Positions 19,268 through 30,645 of a DNA stretch of 64,000 nucleotides are shown piece by piece. The stretch is from NCBI RefSeq assembly GCF_000699445.3, contig NC_067196.1, positions 46,665,364-46,729,363 on the forward strand, read 5' to 3'. Position numbers and translations under genes: made by a program. Each line of letters opens with the position of its first letter. The first letter of the stretch is position 1. The notes beneath the pieces were generated by a model. That model made no database searches. It was not told the DNA's origin and saw only the letters and a program-made list of their open reading frames with translations. This DNA comes from Schistosoma haematobium (Eukaryota > Platyhelminthes > Trematoda > Strigeidida > Schistosomatidae).

Positions 19268-21714
19268 TCGCCTGTTACTCCTAATGGAGCATAGGCCGCC
19301 GACCAGCATTCTCCAACCCACTCTGTCCTGGGCCTTCTTTTCTAGTTCCATCCAATTCTTGTTCATTTTTCTCATGTCTATCTCTATCTGCCGGAGTACT
19401 GTGTTCTTTGGTCTTCCTCTTTTCCTTTGACCTTCGGGATTCCATGTGAGGGCTTGTCTTGTGACGCAGTTGGGTGCTTTCCTCAATGTGTGTCCTATCC
19501 ACTTCCAGCGCTTCTTCTTCCTGATTTCTCCCTTCGCTGGGATATGCTTTGTTCTCTTCCACAGTTGGTTGTTGCTAATAGTGTCCGGCCAACGGATCTG
19601 AAGTATTTTGCGTAGACAATTGTTAATGAACACTTGTATTTTCTGGATGATGGCTTTCGTAGATCTCCAGGTTTCTGCCCCATATAGTAGAACTGTCTTG
19701 ACATTTGTATTGAAAATCCTGACCTTGGTGTTGGTTGACAGTTGCTGTGAGTTACAGATGTTCATCAACTATAGATATGCTATTCTTGCTTTGCCGATCC
19801 GCGCCTCCACATCTGCATCACATCCACCCTGTTCATCAATGATGCTGCCCAAATATGTAAAGGTTTTTACATCTTCCAAATCTTCTCCGTCAATTTTGAT
19901 TGGATTGGTGCATTCTGAGTTGTATCGGAGAATCTTGCTTTTACCTTTGTATATATTGAGACCTACTGCTGCTGAGGCTGCTGCCACACTGTTCGTCTTC
20001 TCCTGTATTTGTTGTTGCATTTGGGATAGAAGGGCCAGATCATCTGCGGTGTCTAGATCATCCAACTGCATCTTAGATGTCCATTGTATCCCGTGCTTTC
20101 CTTCAGATGTTGACGTCTTCATGATCCAGTCGATCAGCAGGAGAAAGAGAAAGGGTGAGAGTAGGCAACCTTGCCTGACGCCGGTCTTTATTTCGAAGGA
20201 GTCTGTCAATTGTCCTCCATGCACGATTTTGCAGTTTAATCCATCATAGGAATTCTGTATGATATTGACTATCTTCTGAGGTACGCCGTAGTGTCGAAGA
20301 AGTTTACATAGTGTTGTTCTGTCCACGCTATCAAATGCTTTTTCGTAGTCAATGAAGTTGATGTAGAGTGATGAATTCCATTCAATTGACTGTTCCACAA
20401 TGATCCGTAGAGTTGCTATTTGGTCTGTACACGATCTATCCTTACGGAATCCTGCCTGTTGGTCACGAAGTTGTGCGTCTACGCAGTCCTTCATCCTGTT
20501 TAACAATACCCTGTTGAAGACTTTTCCCGGTATTCAGAGAAAAGTGATGCCCCTGTAGTTATCACAGTTGCTGAGATCGCTTTTCTTTGGTATTTTGATC
20601 AGAAGTCCTTCTTTCTAGTCTATCGGTACTTGTTCCTCATCCTAAATCTTATTGAAGAGAATGTGGAGTATCCTTGCAGTTGGCGCTACGTCTGCTTCTA
20701 GTGCTTCTGCTGGAATGTTGTCTGGTCCTGTTGCTTTGACACTCTTGATTTGTCTGATGGCCATGCTGATTTCTTCAATTGTTGGTGAGCCAACATTGAT
20801 TGGGAGGTCCGTGGGTGCTGCTTCGATGTTGGGTGGGTTCAGTGGAGCTGGTCGATTCAAGAGTTCTTTGAAGTGTTCTACCCACCTGTTTTGTTGTTCT
20901 TCAATGTTGGTGATTACCTCACCTTCCTTGCTTTTCACTGGTCGTTCTGGTTTGCGACGATTTCCAGAGAGTTTCTTTGTCGTGTCATACAATTGTCTCA
21001 TGTTTCCTTCTCTTGCAGCCTTTTCCGCCGTCGTTGCTAAATCTTCCACATATTTACGTTTGTCAGTCCTGATGCTCCTCTCCACTTGTTTGTTTACTCC
21101 TGCGTATCCAGCTTGTGCCTTGACCTTTTCTGCTCTTGTTCGACTGGTATTGATTGCTGCCTTCTTGTTCCTCCTTTCTTGAATCTTATCCAATGTACCA
21201 AAAGTGATCCATTAATTTTGATGGTGCTTCTTGTGACCCGGGACCTCATGACATGTTGAAGTGATTGCCTCTTTGGTCCCCTTCCAGTTGCTCTCCACAG
21301 TAGTTCGTTCTCCATTGAGTAGATCATGAAAGGCCTGGAACTTATTGCTGAGGACTATCTTGAATTTGTTGAGTTTGTCAGTGTCCTGAAGAAAGGCCGT
21401 ATTGAACATTTGTGATGTTGTTCGCCCCATTGTCCAGTGCTTCTTGAGGTTCAATTTCATCTTGTATGAAGGGGCATCGGCCTCGTAACTTCCGAAGGAA
21501 TTCGGCTTTCATCATGAGTCGTCATATTTCTTCTAAAAGAAGACCTGACTCCCAGGGCAGAGTTTAAAAGGTTTGGATAATTTTTTCTGGTTAGCGTTTT
21601 TTTAGCGAGTTAGTTTTCTACGGGATGGGGTCGCTAACCCCATGCCCAACCCCCCTTCTTTATCCGGGCTTGGGATCGGCAGTAGCCCCGGAGGGACTCC
21701 AGGCGGAGTTACGA
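19226..21714 (-). mobile_element. RTE-clade retrotransposon copy lacking the endonuclease
   Basis: Both ends are present: the 5' leader near 21714 matches the intact element and the TAAG tail ends at 19226. The copy is flanked by the 9-bp direct repeat 'gtaaacaac' (19217-19225 and 21715-21723). It is 2489 bp against 3218 bp for the intact copy. The difference is an internal deletion near 21455-21468 that joins about residue 20 to about residue 272 of the protein, removing the whole endonuclease domain. In sequence it is closer to the fragment at 38097-38960 than to the intact copy. Confidence 0.9.
19262..21525 (-). pseudogene. RTE reverse transcriptase pseudogene
   Basis: Reverse transcriptase motifs remain readable: [39 protein letters not shown] (the catalytic box reads TADD where the intact copy has FADD), and the C-terminal [10 protein letters not shown] and GRPKNT segments. 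The frame is interrupted by nonsense changes rather than frameshifts. Relative to the intact copy, the stops replace Glu357, Trp547, Trp556, Ser583 and Gln838. The endonuclease is deleted. No autonomous function is possible. Long open frames on the opposite strand (19608-20249, 20652-21182) are by-products of the domain's composition. Confidence 0.9.
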
Positions 21715-21723
21715 GTAAACAAC

Positions 21724-23745
21724 ACCAAGTGAATAATACATTTTTTATTTCAACAATAATTAGTCAGACTCCACTATTATTAAATTCCGATTTTGTTATC
21801 ATTAGTTGATATAGAAAAAATAGAATTTCCAGTGTGGGCCAGTTTATTATATGGCCCGAAATGTCATCTCAAAAAATTCAAACAATTTTGTTGTCTTAAT
21901 AGTGTCATTTTAAAGTTTCCACTGAAAAAATTGAAGTAACTTGAAAGTTGTTGTTTCAGAGTTATATACATAAGTTTTTTTAAGATCGAGAGATTTGATC
22001 AACGAGGTTAGTTCATGTTTTGATAAAAGAAAGTGAAATACAATGAGTTCCAAGAATTTAATCAACAAAGGTGGTTAAACTGAAGCTGAAGTGAAAGTTT
22101 AGCGTATCATTTTTAAAAATAATTATTTGAAATGATGATACATATAGTGAAAAACATTTAAATTAGCCTTCCGCAAACGTTTGGCTTTTATCATACTCAA
22201 TAAATTATTCTCTGGATGAAGAGTCTCAAACTAAAGTTGTTTTTGGTCATTTCTGGAGAGTTCAATTTATTACCTTTTTTTTAACACATAACATTGTCAA
22301 ACTCATTAATACATACCTTATTTTTGGCCTTTGTAAAATATTATAATTATGGACTTATAACTGTAGAGCCTGATGATGAAGTTATTGAAAACAATTGTTC
22401 GCTCAAATATTCTTCGTTTTTTAACAAAGATATGTTCAGTCTGTGAGCATTCTGAAATGTTGATTTTTAATACGATCTAAACATGTATCTAAAATGATAT
22501 TCAAAATTATCTTACTCTACTGAATTCCATCGTGCTAATAGTTAAATAGAAATAAAAATCTCGAAGGAATTTATGACCATTATTATCAATACCGTTATTG
22601 TTACTGTTACTACCAACATTGTTACTTATAGAATAGTCAGTTGTTTAACAATGTCGATTATAATTTTAAGCAGATTTATCAATTTATGGGGACAGTTATT
22701 CATGGTGAATAACGAGGATTTTCACAAAGGCAGTAACTGAAAAATTATTTATCAGTTCTATGTTATTCTCAATTAAGTTCCTTGGACAAGTTTATTTTTC
22801 ATCAAACTACTACAAAGCTTCATCTAAATTTGCGCGAATCGAACTATTAACATAACATAATCGCCCTTGAGGTGTTAAACAATTTCATTTTATCCATTTC
22901 ATATAGAATCCTGTTAAACGCTATGTATTGTGCTCCCTTGGATATGCCTGAACACCGCCATATGCTTTATTTTATGTTCATCTTTTGAAATTAATGAGTA
23001 TAATAGTTTTCATTTAAATTTTGGCATCTGTTGACTAGGTATCGAAATTCAAAAGCAGACTCAAGTCCACCACGTTTAGAGATATACTTTACTAAGGAGT
23101 GCTAAACATCAAGATACATATATGTAGAAAGTATCGAATCTCTAGGTATATATATATATCTATATTCCATCGGAGTTATGAAAAAAGGTTTTGCTACATC
23201 AGGTAACATTTTTGTATGTTTATTTCAGACACAAATCTTATTATATACAGTTGGAATTTCGAAAAGTGTTCATGACTTTAATTTATTTTTAAAAATTGTT
23301 GACTTTCACCCGGTATTTGGCAAGAATCCAAAAGGAAACCGATGAAATTTGTAATAAGGTATCTAAATTCCTATTTTGCTTTTAGTTTAAAAGACAATTA
23401 AGTAAATAGATTTTTAGTAAATTGAACAGAAATACGGAAATTCTAATAAACACAAAAACCAAATCTCTGTATCTCAATTTAAAACAAGTTAAATGAGACT
23501 AAGTGATTGAATGACTGATTATTGGTTAGACAATTTCAGACTGTTGCAACTCATGAATGAATAAACTGTATTTAATAACAACAATGGTAAACACTGACTG
23601 CACCAGAGAGACATTCTAATGACTTTAAACTACTAGTTGAAATCGATTTGTTTAAATATTTTAAAATCACTTAAATATACTCAATATAAAAATGTTTAAC
23701 CAAATTCCAAATGTAAGGTGTCGTTATTACAATTAATTCGTGTTT
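21724..23745. other. AT-rich non-coding DNA
   Basis: No gene is supported. There is a short (TA)n run near 23147-23163 and nothing else recognisable. Confidence 0.4.
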
Positions 23746-23749
23746 TCCT

Positions 23750-24045
23750 TTCTGTCTTCTTCAAATGAATCTTCCCAATCTTCTGCTGGCATGCATTTCA
23801 CTTTTGACTGGTGCTACATACTACTTATATCTGCCAACATAAGAAGCCTCTATATTACAGTGGTTGAAGGTAGTCGATGAGAAAGCTTGGACCTATTTGG
23901 CACTTGTATCCGTGATCTTGAGGAAATCGATGCTCTCTGACGAATTGCATTGGTGACTACCTTGCAACTTGGTCGACAGAATTCTAGCTGCACTAAGAAT
24001 GACCTGATACACATGACGCTGGTCACAAACAGTAATCAATCCATT
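23750..24045 (+). repeat. Dispersed unclassified retroposon-like repeat
   Basis: Blocks such as 'cttcccaatcttctgctggc', 'actacttatatctgcc' and 'caacttggtcgacagaattc' recur at 34915-35046, 42585-42705 and 29626-29976 in the same order. The open frame 23893-24156 on the minus strand overlaps it and is not treated as a gene. The family is not identified. Confidence 0.55.
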
Positions 24046-24893
24046 GTGAATTACAAGTCTATGTGATTTGAGAGAATTTTTTTTAGAAACAACAGATGAC
24101 TTATTTCTTACAACATACTTGTTCATAGTCATACTAAAAAGAGTTAGAAAGATCATCCATGCTGTGTGCTCCTTGTTTCCACTAGATTAATCATTCTGTA
24201 CCACATTACTTTAGTTTGGGTAATGAATTAAATTATATTGTTTCGAATATTTGACAACAGATTAGTTGACAAGATTTCTACCCAACTAACAATCGATTTA
24301 TTAATTTGTTACTGTTTTCATTTTGTCTGGAGAATTCTTTCTGGAACAGGATTTTTTTGTTTGATTCATAAAATATATTACATACATTTAATTCATTATT
24401 TATCTGGTTTTTAAACATGCATACATACTGACCAAATTAAGGTGAGTATTATACTTGGAAATTAAATTATTTTTCAAATTACTTCTCACATTAAAATGGT
24501 GTCCAGTAAACCTTTTTAACGCATACTGATATACATTATGCTTTCAAAAAAAAGATTAATGTTAAGCAGTGAATCTATATGTCATTTAGTCACCTCGAAT
24601 ATAAAATCATAATATTTAAAACAGTACACATATTGTAACTGACAGATATATTAATCTCCCAATCTATTACATATGAATCGATTTTACACATTATTCTCAA
24701 CACCATGTGCACTTATTTAACTTCACAAAAGTATACATACTCATTTAAATGACAGAAAACACTTCAGGATATGTTAGATTGTAATAAACTGAATATGTTC
24801 TCAATTCTCGTTCAACCAAGTAATAACTCACTTTCATAATTAGAGGAAAAAATGGCGTTTATCCTCAACCGTTATTGTCATGATTAATGGAAT

Positions 24894-25099
24894 AGTACGA
24901 CGCCAGTCAAAATATAATATTCTATATTGATTGAACATTGTCCACTCAGCATTTTAGTCGATTGATGTTTGTTTGAAATTACTTCATATGTACGATTCTG
25001 AGTAGTAAAGTCTCCAGAAGAGCGATTACCAGGCATTAAGTGGATAGTGGGCCAAGAATGAGCATCTACCAAACGTTTAAACTCATCAATGAATAGTTG
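24894..25099 (-). CDS. Possible exon of an unrecognised protein
   Basis: The minus-strand frame reads QQLFIDEFKRLVDAHSWP and continues GNRSSGDFTTQNRTYEVI to a TAA stop, with a composition more protein-like than the surrounding AT-rich frames. A possible acceptor 'aattgtcag' precedes 25099. No good donor, poly(A) signal or known domain was found. It may be a terminal exon, a decayed gene or chance. Confidence 0.25.
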
Positions 25100-25747
25100 C
25101 TGACAATTTTATTCCGCTTAGTGAAGATAATTATTATTAAACATCTCTGACGTGATCTATGTGTACAGTAGGAAAGTGTGATAATCCTGTTCTTACCATG
25201 GTGATTATGATTGTAATTAAATAATCTTTCTATCTCATATAATCTTATATATCTGCAAATATTGGTTAGGTTTTGGTAATAATTATGCAACCAGTTGTTA
25301 TTCTCATAGTGGTTATGTCATCATTTTCATTCTCAGCATTATTAAATATGATCTCATCTGTTTGACTCTGTATGACTGTCTTTTTAGACAAATAAATACT
25401 CGTTGGTCTTATCTATATTTAATCGAATATTTTGTATGGTATTTCTTTTCTTTTTAACTTTCTGTTCCGTTTTGAATGTCTATTTTCAATTTATTAACTA
25501 GTTTATGTCAAACCATTGTCTGTAATTATATTAATTCTTATAATTTAAGACTGTTTTCAGCTGAACAGTAGCTTTGAAATAGGATGAATTCATTTTTTTC
25601 TGTAAATTTTGTTATTCCTTGTTTGTTTAAACTTTTAAGCATTGATAAAGCTAATTTGATACTTTTTTTACTAAGACTAATCGATTGTTAGAATGATGCT
25701 AGGATATATTTCTAATAAGATCAAATGGCTAATTTGAATTTATTCTC
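25100..25747. other. AT-rich non-coding DNA
   Basis: Nothing recognisable apart from the left copy of the SINE target duplication (25738-25747). Confidence 0.35.
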
Positions 25748-25931
25748 TAATCAAACATGCCAGCTCAATAGTTTAGAGGTTAAGCGTTCGCACGTGAGAC
25801 CGATAGGTCCTAGACGCCCACTACTGAGGAGTCCCACAATAGAACGAAACGGCCGTCCAGTGATTCCAGGTATTCCATGGTGGTCTAGCTTCAATTGACT
25901 CATGATCTCAACTATTGAAAATAAATAGCTT
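25748..25931 (+). repeat. Hammerhead SINE (second family), short copy with target duplication
   Basis: A 184-bp element is bracketed by the 10-bp direct repeat 'atttattctc' (25738-25747 and 25932-25941). It starts just before the tRNA-like A box ('cagctcaatagtttagagg'), has a damaged B-box region, then the ribozyme (25819-25862), the tail 'ggtggtctagcttcaattga' and an A/T-rich end. A bracketed copy starting at the tRNA head shows that tRNA head plus ribozyme plus tail can move as one unit. Confidence 0.8.
25819..25862 (+). ncRNA. Hammerhead ribozyme motif (second SINE family)
   Basis: Stem I is CACTA/CAGTG with a mismatch at the core-proximal pair. The core is CTGAGGA (25824-25830). Stem II is GTCC/GAAC with one mismatch. 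GAAA, the perfect palindrome ACGGCCGT as helix III, and a GTC cleavage triplet (between 25857 and 25858) follow. Confidence 0.65.
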
Positions 25932-25941
25932 ATTTATTCTC

Positions 25942-26872
25942 AATTTTGTGTTGTTTGTTCTGTATTCATTTTAATTTTTAATGAAAATTACTTCAATATG
26001 CTTTTATTTGAGTTTATACCTCAATAAGTGAATATTCAAAGTTTTCTTCCATTATACTGAATGTTAGTTACAATGTATAGTACGTATGTTTACTCATACA
26101 ATGATTCACTAGATAATATGGTTAACTATTTCGGTACATTTATTAGTGTAATTTTTACAGCAATTGCCTCATAAAGTGTATAATTTTACATCTATTTTAT
26201 AATAGATTACTTCAATCTGTACATAATTGCTAAGTTTATTGTTCTTGTTTTCTAATGTTTCATTATCAGATACTGGCATTAGTCTCGCTCGTTTTTTTCC
26301 TAAAAGTCTTTTCTTTTTTAATAAAAGTAGCGTAAAAGCAGTTGAATACTATAATATCCATGAGGTCAGACTGATATCAACGCTTTTTAATTATTTCTGT
26401 TTAAGCCTTTTTTTCACTAGAACTTCCATTGAATTATGTTTAATTGACGTAAATCAGTTCTTTCTTCCTTCTTTCTTTCCTTCTTTTCTTTAAGTCATCA
26501 CTTGTATAACATTCTCTTCAATGAAATATATGATTTGTATACTTTAGATATTTTTATGATATGATAGATGGCTTGAATTGTAACCTCAGGATATTACATG
26601 GAACTGCTGTTTAATGTTACCGCAAATTTAATTAATGTTGATTGATTGATGTATAATGATAAAGATCTGGAGTTTCCTTTTAAAAAACAATTTAAGATAT
26701 TTCAACATTAGCTACTAATAAATGAATTGTATTCATCAATTAAAAAAATATTAACACAAGTAATTCATTCATTATCTTCTAAATAATCAAACAGAATGAT
26801 GTTATATTTAATTTTTCAGTTATAAAATTTTAATTGTAACCATCAGGATGGAAAAAGAAAATCATTCTCACT
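25942..26872. other. AT-rich non-coding DNA
   Basis: No gene is supported. The frame at 26227-26493 ends in a pyrimidine-rich tract (26457-26490) and lacks gene signals. Confidence 0.35.
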
Positions 26873-27130
26873 GTTGAATTCACGAGTCGATTTAAGCTAG
26901 ACTACCACTGTAAACCTGGAAACACTGGACGACCGTCTCATCCTAGTATAAGACTGCTCAGACAATGGATGAAGAGTTGCGTACGATCATGAATTAATTA
27001 GAATTAGACATTAACACCAATAGGTGCTGACTCAGTAGTCTAGAGGTTAAGCATTCGCACTCGAGACCAAAGGTCCTGCATTCGAGTCCCACGTGCAAGT
27101 TTGTGGATGTGCAATGCCGAGGGGTGCCGA
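26873..27130. repeat. Head-to-head chimera of two hammerhead-SINE parts
   Basis: The left part (26873-26951, minus) is tail plus 3' ribozyme, with GAGA in place of GAAA. It joins at 'ctcag' to a plus-strand part (26952-27130) with the leader, the tRNA-like head (A box 'gactcagtagtctagagg', B box 'gcattcgagtccc') and a decayed ribozyme start ('ccgagggg'). The two parts are in opposite orientation, so this is not one simple insertion. Confidence 0.7.
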
Positions 27131-29625
27131 TGGAACACATATAAACACAAAAAAATTGAAACAAAATTTAATATTCAAACATAGATTAGAGTCAATTTAT
27201 TAAAATGCTAATAAAATCTAGCTTGTATTTCAAATTTAATCATCAACCATGTTTACGATGTAATACATATGCCTCTCCAAGTTATTTCAATCATCTTCTT
27301 TTAATTCCATTATGTTGTTTGACAGTATCGTTTTCATTTCCATTCGTGTATGAAGTTTATAAATGAGTAGATATAAAATACTCTGATACTTATTTGCCTT
27401 AATACATTGGTGGAGTTTGAATTTCTGCAAATCTGAATTTCGATGAATATTCCCAACTCGGATCTGATGTCAAATGGCTTAGTATGTAAATGAAGAAAGC
27501 AGAGCATCTCCAAACATACTTAACTAGGAGAGACCAGGTTTTGCAGGCATGGAACAGAATTGATCTCAGAGACGCAATGGAAATCCAAACTTTGAAATTC
27601 CATCACTAATAAACTTGTAAATTGTTGAAGCAATTATGATTCTAAATATCAGTCCGCATGTATTTGTAAATATATCAAAATAATAGGGATTTTTTGTTTG
27701 CAGAAATATTATTGTTAATCCATAAATAAAGCTCATATAATTGAGGAACATTTCAACTTTTTGTCAAGCTAATTCAAAAGACTCTCAGGACCGGTAACGT
27801 GTCACTGATTAGTGTTTTGAATCCTTTAGAGACTTATTCTAGTAGAAATTGAAGCAGATTATCAAGTAAATATTTAGGTGGAGATATTTGGAGATCATTT
27901 GAATCATTTTATTTTGATAGACAAATAGGTCTTGCATCTAGTCTTATCAAGTGCTGAATCGACTATCTTAACTACTGAACTTACTTGTAAGCCTATTAAT
28001 TACTTCTATTCTAGATGTCCTAAATGATGAGCAGCTAAATTTTATACCTTTCATTTTCTATACATGAAGTTCAGTGAAAATAAATGGGATTTAATTTATT
28101 TTATCCTGATTTTACTTCCATCTTGTTAATAACTTTGTTTAATACAACCAACCAAATGCCATGGGGTAACTGGATAAATTATACAGTGATGAGTCATCAA
28201 TGTATAGAATGGATATGGGTAGCACGTATTTAAAGGTTATGATATCTCTATGACTCATTATGTTTACAAATTCAACTTTGATACTAACGTTTAATATTTT
28301 TAATTTCTGAAATACTGATGTGATTTTCACCTTCGAATCAATCAGTACTTCATATGTATTGAACGTTTAGATCTAAAAATTGAAATCTATTAATCGAAAA
28401 CCATCATTTTACCAAAATAAAAAAAATGTTTCTGTGATATTCTAATAAGTAGAAAATTGTATTTCTGATGTTTCGTAAATAAATGTAAGTCATTTCTTCA
28501 GGATTTATTTACTTTGCATATATTTATCATTAACTTTGTACGCCATGCTTAATTTGTTTAAAATTTTACCGAGTTATTCGCATACGAAAACAATGTGTTG
28601 GATAGTACATTTTGATTTACATCAATTAAGTTGAAATAAAAGTGAAACTCAATTACATTTTGGAAATATTAGAAATATTAACCTTCAAAATAACTTAGAA
28701 ACTTCTTTCGTTCACTTCTTAAACAGAATAGAGATTGGATATCAGTTATGGGTTTGAAAATTTATAAGCGTTTTAGTAGTGAACGATACTATGAGGCCGT
28801 ATAAACTATCTTCAACAGTAATCACTAAACAAACAACTTCTTGATGATAAATAACGCGGATTGATAGCCACATTGTACTTGAAGCACAGAAGTTCATCAA
28901 CACTAAATAATAAGTCGGTTATGACTAAATAATTATCAAGTGTAAGCAACTCATTCTTGAAGATAGTCAGTAGAATTCAGAAAAGTTGATTGGCAAAGTC
29001 ACTTATAGTGACTACTTTTTGAACCCCAAGGAAGTATAAGTTTTCTTGGGTTGGGTAGTGCGCATTACTGAGGAGTGACAGCATAAAACATAGGATCAGG
29101 ATTTATTATTTCACATGAAGATTTATTGAAGGGTATAGTTAATTACTACTGGTACATTCATTATAGTATTTTACTCTAATCCTTAACAAACTAAGCTATA
29201 ATATACAGTAAACTTTATATGCGTATAGGAATAGTATTGAACCAATGAAGTCATTTTATGGGCGAATCATTAGAATAAAATTGCTTATTTATATTGGCGG
29301 CTTGCAAAGAAGCACATGGATTCACAATATTAGAATTCGTAGATATGGATCATACACACGAAAACCCTTTTTCTAAAATTACAGTTTTTTGAGGATGTGA
29401 CTAGCGATAGTCTACATGATAGATTTGTGAGGGAAATGAAAAAAAATTTAATAAATTAATTCAATTTTGTTACTTTCCGGTGGACCGGTAATATCAACTC
29501 AAACATAAATTACCCGATTTCGCGTCTTCGATGTACGTCTACGAGTTGGGTCATCCAAAAAGAAAGAGCTGCATTGAACCTATCGCCACGCAACTTAGGA
29601 AAAGAATATGTGAATATCTAAGGTG
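27131..29625. other. AT-rich non-coding DNA
   Basis: No gene or classifiable repeat. Open frames at 27566-27751 and 28139-28330 lack support. Confidence 0.35.
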
Positions 29626-29976
29626 ATAGTTGAAGGTGGTTGACAGGAAACTCTAAACCCAAGTTTTGTACTAATTGGCACTTGCTGGCAAGGTTTTCCA
29701 GGAATCCCTGACGGATTTTATGCCAAGCATATCAGTTTCACAGTCAGAGACTTCGCTACTGAACTATCTGCACCACGACTTACCTCCTACAGGACTGAGA
29801 TGTATTCACAAACAACTGATCACTGGGTAGTGACCAATTTTATGTATATCATTTCTTTTTTAGTGCAGATAGAATTCTATCGACCAAGTTGAGATGTGGG
29901 AACGTTGCATCCGAAAATGGTTATTTAAACTTGTGGTTACATTACAACTTGGTCGATAGGATTTGGTCTGCACTAA
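29626..29976. repeat. Dispersed repeat copy with a 32-bp fold-back
   Basis: The first part matches the family at 23750-24045 ('ggcacttgctggcaaggttt' and neighbours). It ends in a fold-back: 29860-29891 ('ttctatcgaccaagttg' inside) and 29945-29976 ('caacttggtcgatagg' inside) are near-perfect reverse complements around a 53-bp loop. Confidence 0.6.
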
Positions 29977-30632
29977 GAAAGGTCAAATGAAGAAAATATT
30001 TAACTACATTTTATCACACTTGATCGACAGTGGCCATGTGGTAGACAAAACTAAATATTTTCTTGGAACTTACAATAAATCTTTAATATTTCCCTACGGT
30101 GTTTGATTAGGTCTTTTACATAAAGTAAAAGTTACAAGAGTTCGAAAATACACTCCTAGTCTACGTGCTTAGAAGAAATTTGTAATACTCATGGGTCATC
30201 CCTGGGCAGATCAGAGTTGCAAAAAAACTGTATTACTTCTTGTTATCATTTTTATAGACTAGATGGGATATCTCTGAGAGTGAAGCCCAAAGCGTGTGTT
30301 TCGTCTTGGAACTTTTAATCTGAATTGATGTTAATTTCGGGGTCCGAAAGCAGTATCTCTCTCTCCAAATTTGTAACGCGTTGTTAAATCAGCTAATGAA
30401 TCAGCATAGCTACTCACTTATGAAACAAGTATAGCGATTTTTGGATTAGACTGTTTTTAATATTTTCGATTGAAATTCGATCGGTCATAGTTAGCATATG
30501 TGTATCCTGCAAGGATTGACCCGACAAAGTTATTACGCCACAAGTTTTTATTAGATAGATGAAATATGGCTAACTATGATCGATCAGAGTTCGCTAAAAA
30601 AACACCACCGAGAAAATCGTAGAACCATTACG
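29977..30632. other. AT-rich DNA with a decayed Sm-alpha scrap
   Basis: Near 30285-30330 the minus strand keeps an Sm-alpha ribozyme outline (AAGACGAAACACACGC) without a core. Nothing else is recognisable. Confidence 0.35.
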
Positions 30633-30645
30633 AGTTGAATTATTA

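Noticed and set aside
19608..20249. 213-codon ORF on the plus strand
   Set aside because: It is antisense to the reverse transcriptase of the RTE copy, and the peptide has no domain. The same kind of frame appears antisense to the intact copy (30797-31399, 32063-32296, 32939-33226).
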